A DNA stretch of 9,595 nt from Methanobacteriota archaeon (lineage in GTDB: Archaea; Thermoplasmatota; Thermoplasmata; RBG-16-68-12), in contig VBLU01000075.1 of NCBI GenBank assembly GCA_005879065.1, positions 1 through 9,595 of the forward strand, written 5' to 3'. A program made the translations under genes and the position numbers. Positions 4,482-9,595 of the stretch are shown piece by piece. The notes under the pieces are model-generated. The model was given only the letters and a program-made list of their open reading frames with translations. It made no database searches and was not told where the DNA came from. Position 1 is the stretch's first letter, and every line of letters starts with the position of its first letter.

Positions 4482-6884
4482 GTGCGACGACTAATTGTGA
4501 CAGAGAAGTTCAACGCTGCGGTCCGCATCGCGACCATCCTCAGCGACGGGAAGGCGAAGCGGACGAACGTGGAGGGCACCTCCGTCTTCGAGTTCAGCCA
4601 GGGCGAGGACCGCGTCCGGGTCGTCGGCCTTCGTGGGCACATCATCAACCTGGATTATCCGGAGGCCCTGAACGACTGGGCCCGCGTCGACTTGAAGGAA
4701 CTCGTGTGGGCGGAACCGCAGAAGGTCGTGACCGCGGGGAAGATCGGTGCCGCGTTGAAGCAACTTGCCGCGGACGCGGACGAGGTTATCATCGCGACGG
4801 ACTTCGACCGCGAAGGGGAATTGATCGGCGTCGAGGCCCTCGGCCTGATCCAAGAGGTCCGACCCGAAGTCCGCGTGCGGCGGGCGCGCTTCTCCGCCCT
4901 GACGAAATGGGACATCGAGAGCGCGTTCGCGAACCTCGTGGAAGTCGACCATCCGCTCGCCTGGTCCGCGGAATCTCGGCAGTCCGTGGACCTGGCCTGG
5001 GGCGCGGTCCTCACGCGGTTCCTCTCCATCGCATCGAAGCAGCTCGGTCGGGACTACCTTTCGGTGGGCCGGGTCCAGAGCCCGACCCTCGCCCTCGTCG
5101 TGGATCGGGAGCGGGAGATCGAGGATTTCGTCCCGCAGGATTATTGGACCCTCCATGCGCGGTTCCGCAAGGATGCCGACGGCGCCGCGGCGGAGTTCGA
5201 AGCGAATCACGAGCACGGGCCTTTTTGGGCGCACCCGGAGGCGGAGGCCGCCTTCGAGCTGGCCGAGCGTGCGCCGCAAGGACTCGTCCGCGAGTACATT
5301 CAAAACGAGCGAGAAGAGCGTCCGCCCCCGCCGTTCAATACGACGATGTTCGTCGCCGAGGCCAACCGCATCGGTTTTGGCGCGGCTCAGGCGATGAAGA
5401 TCGCGGAGGATCTGTACCAGTCCGGGTACATCTCGTATCCTCGCACGGACAATACGGTCTATCCGTCCAGCGTGAACCTCCGTACGGTCCTCGAGAAACT
5501 CCAGGATTCGCCCTTTGCGGAAGAGGCGCGGACCCTCGCCGCGCAAGAGCGGATCGTGGCGAGTCGAGGCCGTACCCAGGCGACGGACCACCCGCCGATC
5601 TACCCGGTCCAGGGGGTCACGCGAGAAAAGGTGAAGCGGAACGACCATTGGGCCATTTACGAGCTCGTCGTGCGGCGCTTCTTCGCCACGGTCGCCCCGA
5701 ATGCCATCGCCGAGACGGCGGAAACGAAGATCGATCTCGGAGGCCAGCTCTTCCTTGCCGAGGGTTACCGGATCAAGGATCCGGGATGGCGGAAATACTA
5801 TCCTTATTGGACCGTCCGAGAGGCGATCCTTCCGGCTCTCACGACGGGCGAATCCCTGGACCGCGTCGGTCCCGTAACGATCCGCGAGGATCGCACGAAA
5901 CCTCCGGCCAGGTACAGCGAAGGGTCCCTCATCCAGGAAATGGAACGGGTCGGACTCGGGACGAAGTCGACGCGGCACGAGATCATCAAGAAGCTGTACG
6001 ACCGCAAGTTCATCGAGGGGAAGTATCCGAGCCCGACGACGAGTGGACGCGCCGTGATCGAGGCCCTGGAGGATCACGCGGAGCGGATCACGGAACCCGA
6101 GATGACCGCCCACCTGGAAGCCGACATGGCGGCCATCGCGACCGGGACCCGCTCTCGAGAAGACGTCGTCCGGGAATCCCAACAGATGCTGAGCGAGGTC
6201 CTCGAGACCCTCGAGGCGAACCGCGAGGCGATCGGTCAGGAGATCGAGGCCGCCCTCCGGGAGCAGAATTACATCGGCAAATGCAACCTGTGCAAGGAAG
6301 GGAACCTGACCGTCATCCGATCTCGGAGGGGCTCGCGGTTCCTCGGATGCGATCGCTACCCCGCTTGCCGGAACACACACCCGTTGCCGCAGATCGGGAT
6401 CATCCAAGGTGCGGAAGAGAACTGCCCGGAGTGCGGCGCACCGATGATCAAGCACACGGATCGCGGCCGCACGACCACGTATTGCGTCGCGTCCGATTGC
6501 CCGTCCGTCCGTGAGAAGAATTTCATCGGTCGCTGCGAGAAATGTGGGACGGGCGAGCTCACCATCCGGCACGGCAACTACGGGAAGCGGTTCGTCGGGT
6601 GCTCGAGTTACCCGGCTTGTAACAACTCGTATCCGCTGCCGCAACGAGGTCTCATCGTGCCCACGGAGGAGCGTTGCAAATCCTGTGGCCATCCCGTGAT
6701 TAAGGTCATCTCCCGAGGCCGACCTCCGTGGGTCCTCTGCCTGAACATGCAATGTCCCGCGAAGGAAGCCAAACGCAAGAAGGCAGGAAAGGTGAAGGTC
6801 AAGGCGAAGGGCGGCGTGAAGCGAACACCGCGGAAGAAGAAGCCGACGCCACTGGCGATCGCACCGGACCTTCCCACCGGCTAG
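4482..6884 (+). CDS. topA: DNA topoisomerase I (type IA), archaeal type with four C-terminal zinc ribbons
   Basis: Type IA enzyme that relaxes negative supercoils by cutting one DNA strand through a 5'-phosphotyrosine. The 800 residues start at a near-leaderless GTG with the Toprim domain (RRLIVTEKFNAAVRIA; catalytic acidics D107-x-D109-x-E111 in TDFDREGELIG). Core motifs follow: SVGRVQSPTLALVVDRE, PPPPFNTTMFVAEANRIGF, the active-site Tyr319 in GYISYPRTDN, TDHPPIYPV, and RYSEGSLIQEMERVGLGTKS. The C-terminus (601-758) carries four Cys4 ribbons: C601/604/623/629, C648/651/668/673, C685/688/707/713 and C732/735/753/758, arranged as a tandem duplication of one 84-residue two-ribbon unit. A Lys-rich tail (about 763-792) ends the protein and may bind DNA. 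There is no helicase domain, so it is not a reverse gyrase. Its stop overlaps the convergent downstream gene by four bases. Confidence 0.97.
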   Translation: MRRLIVTEKFNAAVRIATILSDGKAKRTNVEGTSVFEFSQGEDRVRVVGLRGHIINLDYPEALNDWARVDLKELVWAEPQKVVTAGKIGAALKQLAADADEVIIATDFDREGELIGVEALGLIQEVRPEVRVRRARFSALTKWDIESAFANLVEVDHPLAWSAESRQSVDLAWGAVLTRFLSIASKQLGRDYLSVGRVQSPTLALVVDREREIEDFVPQDYWTLHARFRKDADGAAAEFEANHEHGPFWAHPEAEAAFELAERAPQGLVREYIQNEREERPPPPFNTTMFVAEANRIGFGAAQAMKIAEDLYQSGYISYPRTDNTVYPSSVNLRTVLEKLQDSPFAEEARTLAAQERIVASRGRTQATDHPPIYPVQGVTREKVKRNDHWAIYELVVRRFFATVAPNAIAETAETKIDLGGQLFLAEGYRIKDPGWRKYYPYWTVREAILPALTTGESLDRVGPVTIREDRTKPPARYSEGSLIQEMERVGLGTKSTRHEIIKKLYDRKFIEGKYPSPTTSGRAVIEALEDHAERITEPEMTAHLEADMAAIATGTRSREDVVRESQQMLSEVLETLEANREAIGQEIEAALREQNYIGKCNLCKEGNLTVIRSRRGSRFLGCDRYPACRNTHPLPQIGIIQGAEENCPECGAPMIKHTDRGRTTTYCVASDCPSVREKNFIGRCEKCGTGELTIRHGNYGKRFVGCSSYPACNNSYPLPQRGLIVPTEERCKSCGHPVIKVISRGRPPWVLCLNMQCPAKEAKRKKAGKVKVKAKGGVKRTPRKKKPTPLAIAPDLPTG

Positions 6885-7495
6885 GGCGTCCGCATGAACC
6901 GGATGAACTCGTCGAGGGTGCGCGGCTGAAGTGTATAGTTCGTGCGTTTCTCTTCGCCGATCGTCGACGTACGGCTCTTTCCGTAATGATGGCCTGGACA
7001 CACGACCAGGTCGTCCTCCATCTTGCGTACCTTGTTGAATAGAGAATCGTACATCTGTTCCACGCTCGAACCGGGAAGATCCACACGGCCGCAGTCGCCC
7101 ACGAACAGGCAGTCCCCCGTGAAGGCGTGCCCCGCGACCAGATAGCAGCAGGAGTCGGGAGAGTGGCCCGGCGTGTGAACGACCTTCACCTTCAGCTGTC
7201 CCACCTTGACCACCATGCCGTCCTCAAGGACGAGGTCCTTTCGAACGTTGCTGAGTCGATGGGCAGCGACCTTCGCGCCGGTCTCGTTGGCGAGCCGCTC
7301 GTTGTCAAACACGTGATCCGGATGATGGTGCGTGTCGAAGATGAACCCGATCGCGTACCCGTTCTCTCCGGCGACTTTCTGCAAGATGCGGGCGTCGAAG
7401 CTCGGGTCGACCACGGCCGCGACCTTGGTCGCAGGATCCCCGATCACATAACCGAAGTTCTGCATCGCGCCGATCACGTGCTGCTCAAAGAACAT
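6881..7495 (-). CDS. Metallo-beta-lactamase-fold hydrolase, glyoxalase II/persulfide dioxygenase-like
   Basis: Binuclear or mononuclear metal hydrolase of the MBL superfamily, 204 residues, cytoplasmic (no signal or membrane segment). The metal motifs are complete: THHHPDH (H56, H58, D60, H61), H111 in VHTPGHSPDS, D128 in FTGDCLF, and H169 in VCPGHHYG. The stretch GDCGRVDLPGSS (133-144) after the D128 motif is typical of the GloB/persulfide dioxygenase branch (GRxDxPG), so sulfur-compound oxidation or thioester hydrolysis is plausible; the substrate is not readable. Archaea of this kind are not expected to use glutathione, so a classic glyoxalase II role is less likely. ATG 7495 has no Shine-Dalgarno sequence; a weak A/T patch (CTTAA, near 7526) about 31 bp upstream hints at a leaderless promoter. 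The stop codon TAG overlaps the topA stop in the shared CTAG (6881-6884). Confidence 0.92.
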   Translation of the reverse strand: MFFEQHVIGAMQNFGYVIGDPATKVAAVVDPSFDARILQKVAGENGYAIGFIFDTHHHPDHVFDNERLANETGAKVAAHRLSNVRKDLVLEDGMVVKVGQLKVKVVHTPGHSPDSCCYLVAGHAFTGDCLFVGDCGRVDLPGSSVEQMYDSLFNKVRKMEDDLVVCPGHHYGKSRTSTIGEEKRTNYTLQPRTLDEFIRFMRTP

Positions 7496-8025
7496 CGAAG
7501 GCTCGACAAGCCGATGGATCGGGTTAAGCGTTCTCTTCGGTCGAAACGGAGCGCCTTGGCTCTTTGGCGAAGGGACGGTCGAGCCACCGGCTCAAACGAC
7601 CCTTGCCGTTCGGCGTATCGGGAGGGGAGGATATGGAGGCACGGCTCGCAACCGCGTCGTCCTTGGGGTTCCTTGTTCAGGTCGCTCACATGCGACATCG
7701 ACCCGCGTGCTACCTCCCTATCCCCTTCGGAGGCATTGTCTCTTGGGCACATGCGGCTACAGGTCCTCGCCATCCTCGAAAACGGCGCATCGAAAATCCT
7801 CCCCAAGGGATCCGACACGCTCCGGATTCTCCTCATCCTTCCCAATGAAGAGGCGGCGCCGAAGTCGGACGGCCAAGCCGGACAGCGTCGACTTCCGGCC
7901 TCTCCGGTCCGACGCCGGGTCATGGCATCCCTTGCGGGCGGGTCTGCGTAGACCGACCAGAACCTAGCGTTCGCTGACCGACTGTGGAATGAAGTCGCGC
8001 CGCTGCCCTTCTTCGCCGAATCGAC
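7496..8025. other. 530-bp stretch with no supported gene
   Basis: Between the MBL and VOC genes I see no recognisable protein, tRNA or repeat array. Two forward ORFs are marginal. At 7633-7848 an ATG follows a strong GGAGGGGAGG at 7621-7630 and gives 71 residues of low-complexity, Pro/His/Arg-rich sequence. At 7751-7951 a frame starting MRLQVLAILENG gives 66 residues with a vaguely helical start. Neither resembles a known family. The minus-strand frame at 7474-7923 is Arg/Ser-rich and looks like non-coding translation. The octamer ACCTAGCG occurs twice (7962-7969 and 8024-8031), with no clear meaning. The stretch would hold the promoter of the MBL gene. Confidence 0.5.
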
Positions 8026-8475
8026 CTAGCGGGATCGCCGGGAGGACTTCTTGGCCTTGCGCCCAGACCGCTTCGCCACCTTTCGCGCGGCCTTTCGGGC
8101 GGGACGCGGGGGCGCCTGCGCCTCGTAGACGGCCAGCGTGATCCCGGTCGGGTCCTGGAACACCGCGAACCAGCCCATGCCCGGGATCTCCTGTTTCGGC
8201 ATTGTGACGGCGCCCCCGGACGAGGTGACCTTCCGCAAGGTGTTCTCGATGTCCTCGGTGAGGACGTAATTGAGGACGCCCGCGGGCAGATTCTCTGCTT
8301 GCTGCAATCCGCCACCCGGCGCGCTTGGCGGCTGGAACATCGAGTAGTTCATCTGCGGCATGTCCTCAAATTTCCAACCGAAGACGTCCTTCAGGAACGA
8401 CTTCGTTTTCTCGGGCGCGTTCGAATGGATCTCCACGTGCACAATGCTGTTCGGTTTCTGAACCATGTTCTTCAT
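8026..8475 (-). CDS. VOC-family (glyoxalase/dioxygenase-fold) protein with Lys/Arg-rich tail
   Basis: Single-domain vicinal oxygen chelate protein, 149 residues at most. The fold is clear: strand and first ligand area IVHVEIHSNAPEKTKSFLKD (11-30), VFGWKFEDM, GGGLQQ (54-59), VLNYVLTEDIENTLRKV (67-83), GGAVTMPKQEIPGMGWFAVF (87-106), then QDPTGITLAVYE (107-118). H13 and E118 sit where VOC metal ligands fall, though many members of this branch (Cfp30B-like) have no known substrate. After the domain comes a basic Ala/Lys/Arg tail (about 124-149, AARKVAKRSGRKAKKSSRRS), unusual for VOC proteins. Start: ATG 8475 has GGGGGG directly against it, too close to act as Shine-Dalgarno; ATG 8466 (fourth codon) has GGGGGATGA at a good distance and is more likely. 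It has its own promoter at 8515-8522 and is probably monocistronic. Confidence 0.85.
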   Translation of the reverse strand: MKNMVQKPNSIVHVEIHSNAPEKTKSFLKDVFGWKFEDMPQMNYSMFQPPSAPGGGLQQAENLPAGVLNYVLTEDIENTLRKVTSSGGAVTMPKQEIPGMGWFAVFQDPTGITLAVYEAQAPPRPARKAARKVAKRSGRKAKKSSRRSR

Positions 8476-8514
8476 CCCCCCTTCTCGAAGGATACGAGGG
8501 CATGCATAGGCGAG

Positions 8515-8522
8515 GTATTAAG
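8515..8522 (-). promoter_or_regulatory. TATA-like box of the VOC gene
   Basis: On the minus strand CTTAATAC is centred near 8519, in the gap between the UbiA stop and the VOC start. The predicted transcription start is near 8494, leaving a leader of about 20-28 nt that contains the G-rich Shine-Dalgarno-like sequence before ATG 8466. The VOC gene is thus probably transcribed separately from ubiA. Confidence 0.5.
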
Positions 8523-8571
8523 TCATAGCCCGCGGAGGTCGGCGAAAGTGGATCCGCGATGCTACGGTGGC

Positions 8572-9540
8572 TCAGACGCCCGTCAGCGGATTCCTCAAGA
8601 TCGCAGAAAGGGCCAAGCCCACGAGGAGGAGAATCCCGGTGGCCAGCATGGCCATGATCATTGCCGCGTTCGATGGGACGAGGGCGTGCGGATCGTCCTT
8701 GGCGGCTCGGAGCCCTCGCACAGGCTTCGTCGCGAGGGGCAGGGCCAACAGTCCAAGTAGGGCCCAGGGCGTCAAGCCGGCGAACAGGACGCCGACGAGA
8801 AGGACGACATACGCCGCCGCAATCAGGCTGGCGAAAGCCGTGGTAGCCCGTGCGACCCCGAGCCGGACCACCAGCGTTCGTTTCCCGACGAAAGCGTCTG
8901 CGGGGATGTCGGGGACCTCGTTGATCCACAGGATCCCTGCCACCAAGAGACCGAGGGACAGCGACAGGACGATCGCGGGGGGATCGAACGCCCGGGCCAG
9001 GACGAAGTACGTCCCGAGTACGGTCACGGGACCGAACTCGAGTGCGACCGCGATTTCCCCGAGCCCATGGTGAGCGAGGCGAAACGGTGGACCGACGTAG
9101 GAGTAGGCGATCGCCACCCCGAAGAGGCCGAGGACGAACAACGGCAGGCCGACCTGGGCGACCAGGTACAGTCCGATCAGCGAGCCGGCGGCGAGGAACG
9201 CGAGGGACACAGCGAGATGGGCCTGGGTGCTCAACACGCCGCGAAGCAACACCCGACCTCCGCCGGCGAAGGGATTCAGGTGACGGACCGCGAGATCATT
9301 CCCACTTCGGTAGTCCCACGCATCGTTCGCCATGTTCGCACCAAGGTGGATCGACATCGCCCCGAGAAGGCAGAGGACGAAGAACGAGGGATCGAACGCG
9401 CTCCGAATCGTCCAGGCGGCCAGAGCGCCCACGAGGACCGGGATCACGGACGCGATGAGAAAGGGAGCGCGAAGGGCCTGAAACCATAGCTTTCGTACCG
9501 GGACTCCGGTCGGAGGTGTCAGCGGCTTCGTCATCCCCAT
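8572..9540 (-). CDS. UbiA-family polyprenyltransferase, MenA-like
   Basis: Integral membrane enzyme that moves a polyprenyl chain from its diphosphate to an aromatic or other acceptor. The 322 residues contain about nine hydrophobic segments (roughly 27-44, 52-70, 108-130, 132-149, 163-182, 188-206, 236-256, 258-270, 291-314), as in the UbiA fold. Both Asp-rich Mg-diphosphate motifs are intact: NDAWDYRSGND (72-82) and NEVPDIPAD (207-215), the latter followed by GKRTLVVRLG (219-228). NDxxDYxSGxD, YVGPPFRLAHHGLGE (148-162) and NExPDxxAD are features of the MenA (dihydroxynaphthoate polyprenyltransferase) branch, so menaquinone-type quinone synthesis is the best guess; the archaeal lipid enzyme DGGGP synthase is another UbiA member to exclude. 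The start is ATG 9540 or ATG 9534 (codon 3); neither has a clear Shine-Dalgarno sequence, and the frame is open back to the window edge. Confidence 0.9.
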   Translation of the reverse strand: MGMTKPLTPPTGVPVRKLWFQALRAPFLIASVIPVLVGALAAWTIRSAFDPSFFVLCLLGAMSIHLGANMANDAWDYRSGNDLAVRHLNPFAGGGRVLLRGVLSTQAHLAVSLAFLAAGSLIGLYLVAQVGLPLFVLGLFGVAIAYSYVGPPFRLAHHGLGEIAVALEFGPVTVLGTYFVLARAFDPPAIVLSLSLGLLVAGILWINEVPDIPADAFVGKRTLVVRLGVARATTAFASLIAAAYVVLLVGVLFAGLTPWALLGLLALPLATKPVRGLRAAKDDPHALVPSNAAMIMAMLATGILLLVGLALSAILRNPLTGV

Positions 9541-9595
9541 GAAGCCGACTTGGCGACCGTCCCGAAGGACCGGACGGACAGTCAGGACCGCCTGG

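Noticed and set aside
4706..6514. 602-residue forward frame inside topA
   Set aside because: Gly/Pro/Arg-rich translation typical of a shifted frame of a GC-rich gene; the topA frame has every family motif.
4491..7001. 836-residue open frame on the minus strand opposite topA
   Set aside because: Very long, but it mirrors the topA codons in GC-rich DNA, has Arg/Asp/Leu-rich composition with no recognisable domain, and covers the topA catalytic core and the end of the MBL gene.
6881..8475. MBL and VOC genes as a glyoxalase II/I pair for methylglyoxal removal
   Set aside because: They are 530 bp apart with separate promoters, the VOC protein belongs to a different branch from GloA, and archaea of this type are not expected to use glutathione.
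1..9595. tRNA, rRNA, CRISPR array, insertion sequence or attachment site
   Set aside because: I looked in the gaps for T-loop-like motifs, regularly spaced repeats and terminal inverted repeats and found none.

Overview
The window reads as archaeal DNA with high GC, and the best guess is a GC-rich member of the Thermoplasmatota. The reasons are TATA-like boxes placed about 25-35 bp before several start codons with little or no leader (sucC, topA), GTG/TTG starts, a topoisomerase IA of the archaeal kind with four C-terminal zinc ribbons, and a TPP riboswitch, which among archaea is known chiefly from Thermoplasma relatives. The lineage is an inference. No rRNA, tRNA, CRISPR, insertion sequence or phage gene was seen.

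Left part (1-2316): a short Cys/His-rich ORF (74-280) precedes a sucC-sucD operon for succinyl-CoA ligase, separated by one base and driven by a TATA-like box at about 303-310. Middle (2317-4375): a small zinc-ribbon ORF lies on the minus strand just after sucD and has no recognisable start codon. Divergent from it is a promoter followed almost directly by a textbook TPP aptamer (2641-2737). Downstream come a PurM/HypE-like AIR synthase-family gene and thiE (thiamine phosphate synthase). The AIR synthase-type gene is broken: about 35-40 residues are missing near 3371-3390 and the frame changes there. thiE has no ATG/GTG/TTG before its first beta strand; it probably starts with CTG overlapping the upstream TGA. 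This looks like a thiamine-pyrophosphate-regulated operon in which a HypE-like kinase-fold protein may stand in for, or assist, TMP kinase (ThiL).

Right part (4376-9595): a GC-alternating, Z-DNA-prone tract and a TATA box precede topA, whose GTG start is nearly leaderless. The topA stop overlaps by four bases the stop of a convergent metallo-beta-lactamase-fold hydrolase gene (minus strand). About 530 bp without a supported gene follows, then a VOC (glyoxalase-fold) protein with a Lys/Arg-rich tail and a MenA-like UbiA prenyltransferase, both on the minus strand. The UbiA frame stays open to the window edge.

The parts most worth checking are the riboswitch-led thiamine operon with its damaged first gene, and the cluster of start or frame anomalies between 2340 and 3790, which may be real decay or a local assembly fault.
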